NCBI RefSeq assembly: GCF_900100075.1
Contig: NZ_FNEG01000001.1
Span: 806,001 to 870,000 of the forward strand
Length of the DNA: 64,000 bases
Reading direction: 5' to 3'
Origin: Chryseobacterium jejuense
GTDB taxonomy: Bacteria; Bacteroidota; Bacteroidia; Flavobacteriales; Weeksellaceae
Below are positions 26,994 to 35,419 of the stretch, piece by piece. The number at the start of each line of letters is the position of its first letter. Positions within the stretch are counted from its first letter, which is position 1. A model generated the notes under the pieces. The model saw only the letters and a list, made by a program, of their open reading frames with translations, searched no databases and was not told the DNA's origin. The position numbers and the translations under genes are program-made.

Positions 26994-28493
26994 ATGCAAG
27001 TATATGAAGGGATTTCTGTGGGGTTGTATCTGTTATTAATGATAGGTATAGGCATATATTCTTATAGAAAATCAACAAACAACTCGGAAGAGTTTTTAAT
27101 TGGAGGAAGAAAAATGGGACCTGCTGTTACAGCATTGTCTGCAGGGGCTGCGGATATGAGTGGCTGGCTGCTGATGGGAGTTCCGGGAGCAATGTATCTC
27201 TCCGGTATTTCCAGCTCTTGGATTGCGATAGGGCTAACACTTGGAGCATTTCTTAATTACATTATTGTGGCACCAAGGCTAAGGATTTATACTGAAGTCG
27301 CCCAAAACGCCATTACATTGCCCGTATTTTTTGAAAACAGGTTTAAAAATAAAAACCATCTTTTGAAGATTACTTCTTCTATCTTTATTTTGGTATTTTT
27401 TACCCTGTACACCTCAGCAGGAATGGTATCCGGTGGAAAACTTTTCGAATCAGCTTTCGGAATGGATTATACTGTAGGATTACTATTGACAAGCTTAGTT
27501 GTAGTTTTATACACCTTTTTAGGCGGATTTCTGGCAGTAAGTCTTACGGATTTTGTACAGGGAACCATTATGGTGTTGGCATTGGTTATAGTGCCTATTG
27601 TAGCCATTATTCAGATTGGAGGTGTAGGAGAGACTTTATCACTAATTGAGGCTAAAGATCCAAAATATCTGGATTTATTCAGAGGAACGACTACTGTGAG
27701 TATTATGTCTTTACTGGCGTGGGGATTAGGATACTGTGGTCAGCCACATATTCTGGTTCGTTTTATGGCTATTGATAAGCCAAAAGATCTGGTGAAAGCA
27801 AGAAGAATTGGGATTACATGGATGATCTTTACCGTTGCAGGAGCTTTAGCTATTGGTTTGGTAGGAATTGCTTATCTGCAAAAGTTCGATATAGAAACTA
27901 TGATGAAATTCGATGGATCAAAGACAGAAGCAGAAACTATTTTTATTTACTTCTCCCGTATTTTATTCCATCCGTTTATTGCAGGATTCCTATTGACGGC
28001 GATTTTGGCAGCAGTAATGAGTACCATTTCTTCGCAGTTATTGGTAACATCAAGTTCATTAACAGAAGATATTTATAAAGCTTTCCTGAATAAAAAAGCA
28101 ACACCAAAACAGCTTTTAATGGCGAGCAGAATTTCTGTTTTATTGGTCGCAGTAATTGCCGGGCTTTTATCATTAGATCCAAAAGACAGTATTCTTAACC
28201 TGGTAGGAAATGCTTGGGCTGGTTTCGGTTCCGCATTCGGACCATTGATTCTTTTGTCTCTTTTGTGGAAGAAAACAACATGGCAGGGAGGTTTCGCTGG
28301 AATGTTGGTAGGTGGAGTTACGGTGCTGGCATGGGTATACCTTCAGCATCCATTGAAAGACTGGTATGAAATCATTCCGGGATTCATCCTTTCTTTAATA
28401 ACTAATATCATTGTTTCTCTAGTAACCTATAAACCTGATACAGTTATTGAAAGTGAATTTAATGAGGTTAAAAAAATTATGCAGGAGCCATAA
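26994..28493 (+). CDS. putP: Sodium/proline symporter (SSS family)
   Basis: The product is 499 residues, typical for PutP. I placed the start at the ATG at 26994 because it opens MQVYEGISVGLYLLLMIGIG, the first membrane span; the in-frame TTG at 26931 lies inside a terminator hairpin. Twelve to thirteen spans are visible. The family signature GGRKMGPAVTALSAGAADMS (near 36-55) and SGWLLMGVPGAMYLSG contain the Na-binding region, and GLGYCGQPHILVRFMA (near 244-259) is the conserved PutP segment. It imports proline with sodium across the cytoplasmic membrane. No put enzyme genes are next to it. Confidence 0.9.
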   Translation: MQVYEGISVGLYLLLMIGIGIYSYRKSTNNSEEFLIGGRKMGPAVTALSAGAADMSGWLLMGVPGAMYLSGISSSWIAIGLTLGAFLNYIIVAPRLRIYTEVAQNAITLPVFFENRFKNKNHLLKITSSIFILVFFTLYTSAGMVSGGKLFESAFGMDYTVGLLLTSLVVVLYTFLGGFLAVSLTDFVQGTIMVLALVIVPIVAIIQIGGVGETLSLIEAKDPKYLDLFRGTTTVSIMSLLAWGLGYCGQPHILVRFMAIDKPKDLVKARRIGITWMIFTVAGALAIGLVGIAYLQKFDIETMMKFDGSKTEAETIFIYFSRILFHPFIAGFLLTAILAAVMSTISSQLLVTSSSLTEDIYKAFLNKKATPKQLLMASRISVLLVAVIAGLLSLDPKDSILNLVGNAWAGFGSAFGPLILLSLLWKKTTWQGGFAGMLVGGVTVLAWVYLQHPLKDWYEIIPGFILSLITNIIVSLVTYKPDTVIESEFNEVKKIMQEP

Positions 28494-28520
28494 TGATAAC
28501 CATAATCTAATATAAAAAAC

Positions 28521-28556
28521 AAACCCTTGCCAATAAGCGAGGGTTTTGTGTTTTTT
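28521..28556 (+). terminator. Strong terminator of putP
   Basis: Ten-bp stem AAACCCTTGC / GCGAGGGTTT (28521-28530, 28537-28546; one G:T pair), loop CAATAA, followed by TGTGTTTTTT. Confidence 0.85.
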
Positions 28557-28564
28557 ATGAGGTA

Positions 28565-28704
28565 GGAAGCTGGGAGCTGGAAGAGGGAAGTTATTAAAGT
28601 CTTGGAAGTAAAGGTGATCTTCTTATTTTATGCAGAGGATTTAATTTGTTTACTTTCATGAATTATAGGCAGAAGAGTAACTTCCAGCCTCCCGCTTCCC
28701 GCTT
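28565..28704. repeat. Inverted pair of dispersed GGAAGCTGGGAGC-type repeats
   Basis: A repeat starting GGAAGCTGGGAGC and ending GGGAAGTT (28565-28592) faces a related inverted copy starting AACTTCCAGCCTCCCGC (28679-28704), across 86 bp. The same family recurs at 32725-32752 and 34044-34071. It lies between convergent gene ends. Confidence 0.7.
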
Positions 28705-28711
28705 TCTTATT

Positions 28712-29491
28712 CTATGATACAACTTGACTTTTTGCACTGTACTTTGTAAACTCTTCACGGTCATGATATCCGAAGACTTCTACTTCCGGATGCTCTTGCA
28801 TCAGGGTTTTTATTTTCTCCATAGATTCAAGGCGTTTGGTGTTATCATCGGCTCTGGCTTCAGCCAACTGACCTGCTGGATTTTGTTTGTCTTCAAGTTC
28901 TGCTCTCAGATAATAGGCATCTCCAATGTAAAAGAACCATTTTTCTTCCCATTCTAGAGCAATTCCGCAGTGTCCTAGCGTATGTCCAAACAGCGGAATG
29001 AGATAAATTGGGGTTTTCAGGGAAGTATTCACTTTTCTGGCTTCAAATCCAAACCATTGTTCATCAGCTATTCCATATTCTTTAATGGAAGGGTTATGAT
29101 CTAAATGACTTTCAATATACCGTGGATTATCACTGTAGAAATTGATAAGTTCTTCTGCGGAAACATGTACGGTGGCATCAGGAAAATCGGCAAGTCCTCC
29201 GGTATGGTCGGCATCCAGGTGGCTCAAAATACAATCTTTTACATGGGTCGGGTTTAATCCCAATTTCCGGATTTGATGAAAGGCTGTAACCTCCATGTCA
29301 AATTGAAACCCTGCAAGCTCAATTAATTCATTACCAATCCTTTCGTTTGGGTGTTCCACATCCTTTATTCCCACTCCGGTATCTATCAGCAGCAGATTGT
29401 CATCCTCTTCAATCAACAGGCAATGTCCAATGACATCATCATTCATAGGGATGGCTATTCTCACACAGTTGAGGTGATGTATTCTCTTCAT
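28712..29491 (-). CDS. Metallo-beta-lactamase-fold hydrolase (lactonase-like)
   Basis: The product is 259 residues, the length of AHL-lactonase-like MBL-fold enzymes. The metal motif reads SHLDADHTGGLADFPDA (near 90-106): HxDxDH in place of the usual HxHxDH. Other ligands fit: GHTLGHCGI (near 168-176) for the third His, YIGDAYYL (near 189-196) for the bridging Asp, and YHDREEF (near 242) for the last His. It should be a cytoplasmic hydrolase of lactones or similar esters, but the substrate is unknown. It is divergent from an HxlR gene 335 bp away, a common regulator arrangement. The Asp-for-His change at the second ligand is the main caveat for calling it a lactonase. Confidence 0.8.
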   Translation of the reverse strand: MKRIHHLNCVRIAIPMNDDVIGHCLLIEEDDNLLLIDTGVGIKDVEHPNERIGNELIELAGFQFDMEVTAFHQIRKLGLNPTHVKDCILSHLDADHTGGLADFPDATVHVSAEELINFYSDNPRYIESHLDHNPSIKEYGIADEQWFGFEARKVNTSLKTPIYLIPLFGHTLGHCGIALEWEEKWFFYIGDAYYLRAELEDKQNPAGQLAEARADDNTKRLESMEKIKTLMQEHPEVEVFGYHDREEFTKYSAKSQVVS

Positions 29492-29826
29492 ATTTTCATG
29501 GATATTTTAAGGTTAGAATTTCATTGACAAATTACAAATTATAAGTAGAATATCCTTTTCAGTTTCTGATGAATACGGTGTCTTTTAGCTGTATTGATGG
29601 TCTATTGTGAAAAGGTTCCGGGATTTTGAAGGGAATTTAATTATCTTTAAATAATCATAAGTTAAAATGAAAAAGAATATACTCCCTATTTGTTTTTCTC
29701 GGATAAAAGTCTCAACTTTCAGCTCTTTACAACCAATCAGAATAAATTGTATCTGATAAAGCGTATTCGATAAACTTTATAAGATATCAGTAGACCTTTT
29801 TGAAAGCGTAACAATAAAAAAGTATT
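29492..29826. other. Divergent intergenic region with inverted repeats before hxlR
   Basis: A 335-bp gap between the MBL gene and the HxlR gene. It holds a nested inverted repeat: CTGATAAAG (29753-29761), CTTTAT (29775-29780) and TATCAG (29785-29790), about 30-75 bp before the HxlR start, a plausible operator. No other feature is seen. Confidence 0.35.
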
Positions 29827-30183
29827 ATGCCTCAGTTTTTCCACGATAAAAGATTGTATTATACCCCAATTGAATTTGCTTTAAGCCATATTGGCGGAAC
29901 CTGGAAGATGCCTATATTGTGGAGATTACAGGAAAAACCACTTCGTTTCAGTGAGCTGAAAAAGGATATTCCTCATATCACAGACAAAATGCTGGCCAGC
30001 CAACTTCGGGAGCTGGAAAGTAGGGAAATGATTCATCGTGAAGTCTTTCCTGTTGTTCCTCCAAAAGTAGAATATAGCCTTACTGAAAAAGGGAAAAAAG
30101 CAATTCCTGTTATTGAAACCATTATGACGTATGGATATGATCTGATCCAGGATGCGGGAATTACCTTTCCACCCAAGGAATAG
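29827..30183 (+). CDS. HxlR family transcriptional regulator
   Basis: The product is 118 residues, the typical HxlR size. The signature ALSHIGGTWKMPILWRLQ (residues about 18-35) and LRFSELKKDIPHITDKMLAS (near 40-59), then QLRELESREMIHREVFPVVP and KVEYSLTEKGKKAIPVIE (near 81-98), form the winged helix-turn-helix. These dimers often sense electrophiles or aldehydes through a Cys, but none is present in the usual N-terminal position here. It is divergent from the MBL-fold hydrolase, its most likely target. The 262 bp after it holds nothing recognisable. Confidence 0.92.
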   Translation: MPQFFHDKRLYYTPIEFALSHIGGTWKMPILWRLQEKPLRFSELKKDIPHITDKMLASQLRELESREMIHREVFPVVPPKVEYSLTEKGKKAIPVIETIMTYGYDLIQDAGITFPPKE

Positions 30184-30451
30184 CTGATGCTTCATTTTTC
30201 ATTTTCATAAAAATAAATTAACTTTACAGATATTCCTTGTAGATTCACTATTTCTTAGAGTTTCTATCGGAATTGTACCCTTATTCCGGAAATATTCTGG
30301 GTTTATATATCCTTTTTCGGACATTCTTCTATACCTGACTTTACAATCTCAGTATTCTTTCCTATTTACCAATGTAAGCAGAAATGACTTTTCTGATGTA
30401 ATTTTCTCAATACAATCCTGAAAAATTATGTAATCCCATTAAAAATTGAAA

Positions 30452-31018
30452 ATGAATAATAACAATACAAATCAAAAACTCTATATCCTTACCGGAGGTC
30501 CTGGAGCTGGCAAAACCACTTTGCTTAACGGGTTAAATGATATTGGATTCATAACTGTAGCAGAAGAAGGGCGAAGAATTATTAAAGAACAGCTTAGTTC
30601 CCATGGAAATGGGCTGCCATGGATTGATAAAGGCCTTTTTGCAAAATTGATGTTTGATTCTTCTATAAAAAGCTTCCAAAAAATAGTCCGGATTTCTGGG
30701 AATGATCCTGTTTTTTTTGATCGTGGAATATTAGATACGATTGGCTATCTCAAGTTAGAAAAGCTTCCTGTTCCTGAAGAAATGGACATAACAGCCCGTG
30801 AAATGATGTATAACAAAAATGTTTTTATCCTTCCGCCCTGGAAAGAAATCTATGAAAATGATCCTGAAAGAAAGCAAACTCTGGAAGTGGCTGAACATAC
30901 CTTTGAATGTATCTATGAAACCTATCTGGAATATGGTTATCACGTTATTGAAGTTCCAAAAGTAACCGTAGAACAACGAATTAGATTTATTCTTGATCAT
31001 ATTGAAAGAATGCAATAA
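30452..31018 (+). CDS. AAA_28-type P-loop ATPase/kinase
   Basis: The product is 188 residues from the ATG at 30452 (a TTG two codons earlier is less likely). Walker A is GGPGAGKTT (near 15-23). PVFFDRGILDTIGYL (near 90) is the Walker B-like region of the AAA_28 family, and ILPPWKEIYENDPERKQ (near 129-145) is its lid with Arg residues. This family resembles nucleotide or NadR-like kinases and includes predicted phosphoinositide-binding or dNTP-kinase-like proteins; the substrate is unknown. Cytoplasmic. The next gene (DUF6624) begins 70 bp later on the same strand. Confidence 0.8.
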   Translation: MNNNNTNQKLYILTGGPGAGKTTLLNGLNDIGFITVAEEGRRIIKEQLSSHGNGLPWIDKGLFAKLMFDSSIKSFQKIVRISGNDPVFFDRGILDTIGYLKLEKLPVPEEMDITAREMMYNKNVFILPPWKEIYENDPERKQTLEVAEHTFECIYETYLEYGYHVIEVPKVTVEQRIRFILDHIERMQ

Positions 31019-31088
31019 AATACAAATTTTACAAGGCTATTTTTTGTAATTTTAAAAGACTTATATCTGTCAAAAAAATAGTAAAACA

Positions 31089-31649
31089 ATGGCTTATCCA
31101 TTTGAAAAAGAATTAATAGATCTTGCAGAATATGATCTTGCGGTAAGAGAAAGATTGTCTGCTGAAGGAAAGTTAGCAAGAGGGTACCACCCGGAAATGG
31201 AAGCTGTGCATAAAAGCAATGCCCAAAGGCTTCGGGAAATCATAAGTGAAATAGGATTTCCAACGATCTCTAAGGTCGGTCAAAAAGCAAGTGATGCTGC
31301 ATGGCTTATCATTCAGCATTCTATTGGTGAGCCTAAATTTATGAAGGAATGCTACAGGATGATGATGGAAAACAGTCATGACATTAATCCAAAAAATAGG
31401 GCATATCTCCATGATCGCATCCATGTTTTTCAGGGCAAACCTCAAAAATATGGAACTCAGCTTATTGCCGGTGGAATTCCTTTTCCAGTGGAAGACAAAG
31501 AAAACCTGAACAGAGAAAGGGAAGAAGTCAATTTACTTCCATTATCAGAAAAAGAAATTAATCAAATTCCAGATCTGGAAGAAATTCCTGAAATAGACAG
31601 CAGAGATCAGGAATATATCTCTTGGAGAAAGAAAGTGGGATGGATGTAA
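31089..31649 (+). CDS. DUF6624 protein
   Basis: The product is 186 residues. The sequence VGQKASDAAWLIIQHSIGEP (near 61-80), the FMKECYRMM helix, AYLHDRIHVFQGKPQKYGTQ (near 101-120) and a charged tail ending WRKKVGWM match my memory of DUF6624, a family of unknown function frequent in Bacteroidota and sometimes found near toxin-immunity genes. No signal peptide. It follows the AAA_28 gene by 70 bp and could share its transcript. Function is unknown. Confidence 0.75.
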   Translation: MAYPFEKELIDLAEYDLAVRERLSAEGKLARGYHPEMEAVHKSNAQRLREIISEIGFPTISKVGQKASDAAWLIIQHSIGEPKFMKECYRMMMENSHDINPKNRAYLHDRIHVFQGKPQKYGTQLIAGGIPFPVEDKENLNREREEVNLLPLSEKEINQIPDLEEIPEIDSRDQEYISWRKKVGWM

Positions 31650-31732
31650 GGTTCAATGTTCAAAGTTTGGGTTAAGATGATGATTTGAGTATTTTTGATT
31701 ACTCATTACTCATTACTCATCGGTCTATATCC

Positions 31733-31755
31733 TAAAAAAACGGACCGAAGCCCGT
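31733..31755 (-). terminator. Terminator of the thioredoxin-DUF2938 operon
   Basis: Minus strand: ACGGGC-TTCG-GTCCGT (31755-31740), a six-pair stem capped by a UUCG tetraloop, followed by a T-run. Seven-bp direct repeats TTACTCA x3 lie just left (about 31699-31719). Confidence 0.75.
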
Positions 31756-31824
31756 TCTATTGCATATTTGAGATCACACTCTGGGTTCGAAATCTATAAT
31801 TATAATTTTCTCAACCAGTTTTGT

Positions 31825-32313
31825 TTATTTGAAGAGGCTTGAAATAAGTAGCCCCGCCAGATATAATCCAATACCATACATAAGATGTGCTTGAAGACTC
31901 CGCAGTCTGGCAATGGTAGGGTTAGGGAGTTTAGAAGCCGCAATACCAAAACCAAAAGCAGGCTGCATCATGAACCATGGAGCTATGGTGGTGGCAAGGC
32001 CAATAAATACAGGTGGAAAAGCCGTAGGATGCACTAGCCAGTCTTCACCCCAAATGAAAAGTAATAGATAAGCGAATACAATCCCGATGGAGTAGTGAGC
32101 TATCCATCCGATAGCTTTTTCTCCCTCAATAGGAGTGGCCTGTATAATATTAGGATGGCTGAAAGTTCCATCTTTGAAATGTCCGATCCAACGTCCTAAA
32201 ATACGATAGTCGAGGGATGGGATATTCCAGAATTTCTTGATGAGAAGAGCGTACACATCCATAAAGATAGTCGCTCCTACACCAAGTAACACAGCATCAA
32301 TTAACACATTCAT
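31825..32313 (-). CDS. DUF2938 membrane protein
   Basis: The product is 162 residues with four membrane spans: about 2-22 (VLIDAVLLGVGATIFMDVY), 68-90 (IGWIAHYSIGIVFAYLLLFI), 99-122 (FPPVFIGLATTIAPWFMMQP) and 142-160 (LMYGIGLYLAGLLISSLF). It matches the DUF2938 pattern, with LGRWIGHFKDGTFSHPNI and QPAFGFGIAASKLPNP. The function of the family is unknown. It follows the thioredoxin gene by 12 bp on the same strand, so they are co-transcribed. Confidence 0.85.
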   Translation of the reverse strand: MNVLIDAVLLGVGATIFMDVYALLIKKFWNIPSLDYRILGRWIGHFKDGTFSHPNIIQATPIEGEKAIGWIAHYSIGIVFAYLLLFIWGEDWLVHPTAFPPVFIGLATTIAPWFMMQPAFGFGIAASKLPNPTIARLRSLQAHLMYGIGLYLAGLLISSLFK

Positions 32314-32325
32314 TTTTATTCAGAT

Positions 32326-32625
32326 TTATTTTAAACTGATTAGTTTGTCTTCTAATACTGATTCCGAAAGCACTCCAGAGCTGCGCCAAACCTCTACATT
32401 GTTTTTTAACACCACAAATGTAGGAACAGATCTGATCCCGTATTTAACGGCTAGTTCCTGTTGTTCATCCACATCCACCTGATGTACATTCAACCAGTCT
32501 TCCAGTTTTACTTTTAATGTATTCACTACGGGCATCATCATTTTGCATGGATGGCACCATTCAGCATAAAACTGAAAAAGCATCAATGAATCAATTTCCT
32601 GTACGTTCTGATTTCTCTCTGTCAT
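32326..32625 (-). CDS. Thioredoxin
   Basis: The product is 99 residues with the active site WCHPC (C24 and C27) in FYAEWCHPCKMMMP, then VHQVDVDEQQELAVKYGIRS, and the cis-proline loop SVPTFVVL. It is a small cytoplasmic thiol-disulfide reductant. The WCHPC variant differs from the usual WCGPC and may shift the redox potential. It is the first gene of a two-gene operon with the DUF2938 membrane protein. A TAATTTTG element (32653-32646, minus strand) lies 20 bp before the start codon. Confidence 0.92.
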   Translation of the reverse strand: MTERNQNVQEIDSLMLFQFYAEWCHPCKMMMPVVNTLKVKLEDWLNVHQVDVDEQQELAVKYGIRSVPTFVVLKNNVEVWRSSGVLSESVLEDKLISLK

Positions 32626-32645
32626 TGTTATAAAATTTATTGATA

Positions 32646-32653
32646 CAAAATTA
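32646..32653 (-). promoter_or_regulatory. TAnnTTTG -7 element of the thioredoxin operon
   Basis: Minus strand TAATTTTG, 20 bp before the ATG. The nearest TTTG upstream is 27 bp away, slightly beyond the usual range. Confidence 0.4.
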
Positions 32654-32724
32654 GAGTTGCCTTATGCAGTTTTGCTGACACAAATCAGGGTGAAAATGGT
32701 ACAAATCAAAGATTTTTAAGAGAG

Positions 32725-32752
32725 GGAAGCTGGGAGCGGGAGGCTTGAAGTT
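32725..32752 (+). repeat. Dispersed repeat, left arm flanking the DUF418 gene
   Basis: A 28-bp repeat, GGAAGCTGGGAGC...GAAGTT. It matches the inverted repeat at 34044-34071 in 27 of 28 positions, and the two bracket one gene. Confidence 0.8.
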
Positions 32753-32805
32753 ACTAGAGTATTTTATAACGGGTTGTATTTATTGATTGTAAATGATTTA
32801 TATTT

Positions 32806-33885
32806 TTAACCTGTTATTTTTCGCATTAGCATTTCTAGAGGACCCTGTTTGAATTTTTTGCCCCAAATCTTACTGAAATACATACTGAGAAGAAAAAATA
32901 CTACAGAGTACAGCAGAATATAAAGAGGTTCCAGCATATTTTTTCCATCCATCACTTCCGAATAGTTTTTCCCCTGAAATAAAGCCAGTACAATAAGTCC
33001 GATGCTTAAATGAGATACATAATGAGTAAGCGTCATCTGCCCGGTTCTTGCCAGATCTATCGCCCATGATTTTTCAGAAATGTATTGACTGATCACCATA
33101 AAACCTGTAATAAGCATCATTCCAAACCCAATTGTATTCAGGAGAAAAGGCAAAACAGGCGGAATATAATCTGCATAGATGAATTCGCGGGTTTCTGTAC
33201 TCAGATTCATAAAACTACTTCCATAGCGAATTCCTTCAACAAGGAGATATAAAATAAGACCTGTAATGAAGATCTTTTTTTGAGTCTGCTTCAAGTTCCA
33301 GTCAAGTCGTCCCAGATAAAGCCCGATTGCAAAATAAGCAAACCATGGAAATATAGGATTCCAGCCATTGTAAAATGTATTTCTGATAAATCCGGAAATT
33401 GTCCAGAAATCCGAATATTCAAGAGTCACCAGATCCCATCCGGTTTCAAACGGAATCATCAGCAGCAAAAGATGAAATATCACCATAACAATTGCAGCAG
33501 CAATCAGATAATACTTTTTATCCATAAATACCAGCAACGCACCTATACTCATATAACCACCATAAAGATGGAGAATATCCGCAGGCCACCACAAACAAAA
33601 TAACATCCCGAATATAAAAAGGAAGGCTGCTCTTTTAAGGATGGTATAACGGAGCCTTTTCCTGTCTTCCGGAGTATACTCCGGAAGCCTGTTGGTCATC
33701 AGTGCTACACCCATTCCTGCAAGGATCACAAATACAGTGCTGGAATGTCCGCTGAAAAGAACCAAAAACTTTCCAAGAAGAGAAGAATCGTCATGACTCC
33801 CGAATACCATATTAAAATTGACAATAAACATCCCGAAAATAGCATACGCCCGGGCCAGATCAAATCCGATGATTCTTTTTTTCAT
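32806..33885 (-). CDS. DUF418 / heparan-acetyltransferase-like membrane protein
   Basis: The product is 359 residues from the ATG at 33885; a TTG 63 bp upstream is rejected because MKKRIIGFDLARAYAIFGMF is the typical family start. About eight to nine spans are visible. The N-terminal RIIGFDLARAYAIFGMFIVN matches the acyltransferase-like/HGSNAT_cat start, and the C-terminal half, ending GPLEMLMRKITG, matches DUF418. The proteins are thought to move acyl groups or act as membrane transporters; function is not established. The gene is flanked by inverted dispersed repeats at 32725 and 34044. Confidence 0.78.
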   Translation of the reverse strand: MKKRIIGFDLARAYAIFGMFIVNFNMVFGSHDDSSLLGKFLVLFSGHSSTVFVILAGMGVALMTNRLPEYTPEDRKRLRYTILKRAAFLFIFGMLFCLWWPADILHLYGGYMSIGALLVFMDKKYYLIAAAIVMVIFHLLLLMIPFETGWDLVTLEYSDFWTISGFIRNTFYNGWNPIFPWFAYFAIGLYLGRLDWNLKQTQKKIFITGLILYLLVEGIRYGSSFMNLSTETREFIYADYIPPVLPFLLNTIGFGMMLITGFMVISQYISEKSWAIDLARTGQMTLTHYVSHLSIGLIVLALFQGKNYSEVMDGKNMLEPLYILLYSVVFFLLSMYFSKIWGKKFKQGPLEMLMRKITG

Positions 33886-34043
33886 ACTGCATGATAATTT
33901 GCAGCAAAAATCAAGATTAAGGTTGGGGATTCCTTTGATAAAAGTCAAAAAATAAGGGAAGGTTGGGAAGGTATTGAGGTTTATGAATCTATGATTAGCT
34001 TCAATTAATTCAAAAGATGTACATAGGTATCAAACCTATATAG

Positions 34044-34071
34044 AACTTCCAGCCTCCCGCTCCCAGCTTCC
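34044..34071 (-). repeat. Dispersed repeat, right arm flanking the DUF418 gene
   Basis: The inverse partner of 32725-32752, matching at 27 of 28 positions. It starts AACTTCCAGCCTCCCGC and ends CAGCTTCC. It lies 7 bp past the Crp-like gene's stop codon. Confidence 0.8.
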
Positions 34072-34078
34072 ATCTCAT

Positions 34079-34645
34079 TCACTTTTTCGCCCGGATTCTG
34101 CTCAGTGTTTCCAAAGAAATTCCGAGATAAGAAGCAATATGGGTAAGTTTAAGGTGATGAAAATATTCCGGAGATTTTTTCAGAAGTTCTTCATATCGCT
34201 CTGTTGCATTCAGGGCATGGAAGTTAAAAAGTCTGTCCTCCAGCCAGATGATGTATAATTCTGTCAGAAGAATATCATATTCCATTAATAAAGAAAACTT
34301 TTGTTTTGCGATTTCAAAGGCTTTATAATCTACCGATTCTACCATTACATCACTAAGACATTCAATAACCTCTTTACTGGGATTCTGATTGATGTAGCTT
34401 TTAAAGGAAATGGCAATATCATCTTTAAAGAAAAACTCTGTAGTGAGTTCCTTTTTATCAGCGTAAGTAAATTTTCGGGCAACCCCATCAAGAATGAGAT
34501 GGCTTTTTCTGCATACTTCTCCTTGATTTAAAAGAATATCTCCTTTTTTAAGCTTTTCTGTAATGGTTATTCTGTCAAGAGCTTCAAGTGTTTCTTTGTC
34601 AAATCGGGAAATAAGAGCCTGAATTTTTTCAATATGTTCTGTCAT
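34079..34645 (-). CDS. Crp/Fnr family transcriptional regulator
   Basis: The product is 188 residues from the ATG at 34645; a longer frame to 34711 overlaps the GNAT gene and lacks family resemblance. The cyclic-nucleotide-binding-like barrel covers about 8-115 (KKGDILLNQGEVCRKSHLIL, then DGVARKFTYADKKELTTEFF). The C-terminal helix-turn-helix is short (THIASYLGISLETLSRIRAK). This is the common Bacteroidota Crp-like type with a weakly conserved ligand pocket, so cAMP binding is doubtful. It is the third gene of an AraC-GNAT-Crp string with gaps of 14 and 19 bp. Confidence 0.85.
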   Translation of the reverse strand: MTEHIEKIQALISRFDKETLEALDRITITEKLKKGDILLNQGEVCRKSHLILDGVARKFTYADKKELTTEFFFKDDIAISFKSYINQNPSKEVIECLSDVMVESVDYKAFEIAKQKFSLLMEYDILLTELYIIWLEDRLFNFHALNATERYEELLKKSPEYFHHLKLTHIASYLGISLETLSRIRAKK

Positions 34646-34664
34646 AGTAGTAAGCGTTCCCCAG

Positions 34665-35405
34665 TTATAATTTCTCGATAGATTCAGGTGAAATAAAATT
34701 CCATTTGGCAAATAAGCTCAAATTCAGTTTTTTAGCCAGTGCAACAGATGCTGTATTATCCAGCTGACAGCGGTATTGTGGTTCATAACCCTCTTCTAAT
34801 GCTGCTTTTGAAATAATCGCGACAGCCTGTTTAGCATATCCTTTTCCTCTGAACTGATCTAATGTAATAACACCTATATCAGATAATTGAGTATCCTGCC
34901 AAGGGTACATACTTGTTGCAGCAACCAGTTGATTATTTTCGAAAATTCCATATACTTTCCAATGATCAAGTTCTACAAAAGCGCCATCCAGATCTTCTTC
35001 CGTAGATAAAGATTCAAACATAGAAAAATGTTCAGCATCATCTTCTGTTAAAGGACGGGTGTTCTCCGATGAACCAAGATTTAGAATGTTGGCTTTCTCC
35101 TCTTCAGGGAAATAAAAAATATAGTCTGCTCCGTATAGAAAGATTTCTTTATCCTTTAAAGTATTGACAAATTTTTCAAAATCAAGAGCAGTAAGATTGG
35201 TATTTTTGAAATAACGGGCCGCTTTTGAATTGATAGTTGCCCAACTGATTCCGGATGGAAATTCCAGGGTCATAATCTGGCTGTCTTCCTCCAGATCATC
35301 ATTCAAAAATAAAATGAAAGTAGAATTGTTGCAGAGAATTTCTCCCTGAAACTGATCTTTCCAGTATTCCTGAACAATGGGAGAGGTGATTTTGCTGGTG
35401 TGCAT
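34665..35405 (-). CDS. GNAT family N-acetyltransferase
   Basis: The product is 246 residues. The C-terminal half is a GNAT/FR47-like fold: WKVYGIFENNQLVAATSMYP, the acetyl-CoA site DQFRGKGYAKQAVAIISKAA (near 186-205, RGxGYA), and QLDNTASVALAKKLNLSLFA (near 215-234). The N-terminal half (about 110 residues) is an extra domain I do not recognise. It acetylates an unknown small molecule or protein. It sits between an AraC regulator gene (14 bp) and a Crp-like regulator gene (19 bp) on the same strand, so the three are probably an operon. Confidence 0.82.
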   Translation of the reverse strand: MHTSKITSPIVQEYWKDQFQGEILCNNSTFILFLNDDLEEDSQIMTLEFPSGISWATINSKAARYFKNTNLTALDFEKFVNTLKDKEIFLYGADYIFYFPEEEKANILNLGSSENTRPLTEDDAEHFSMFESLSTEEDLDGAFVELDHWKVYGIFENNQLVAATSMYPWQDTQLSDIGVITLDQFRGKGYAKQAVAIISKAALEEGYEPQYRCQLDNTASVALAKKLNLSLFAKWNFISPESIEKL

Positions 35406-35419
35406 TCTGTTTAATTGGA

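Noticed and set aside
31699..31719. Triple TTACTCA heptamer as a phase-variable tract.
   Set aside because: Only three units, located between convergent gene ends where it could not switch a promoter or frame.
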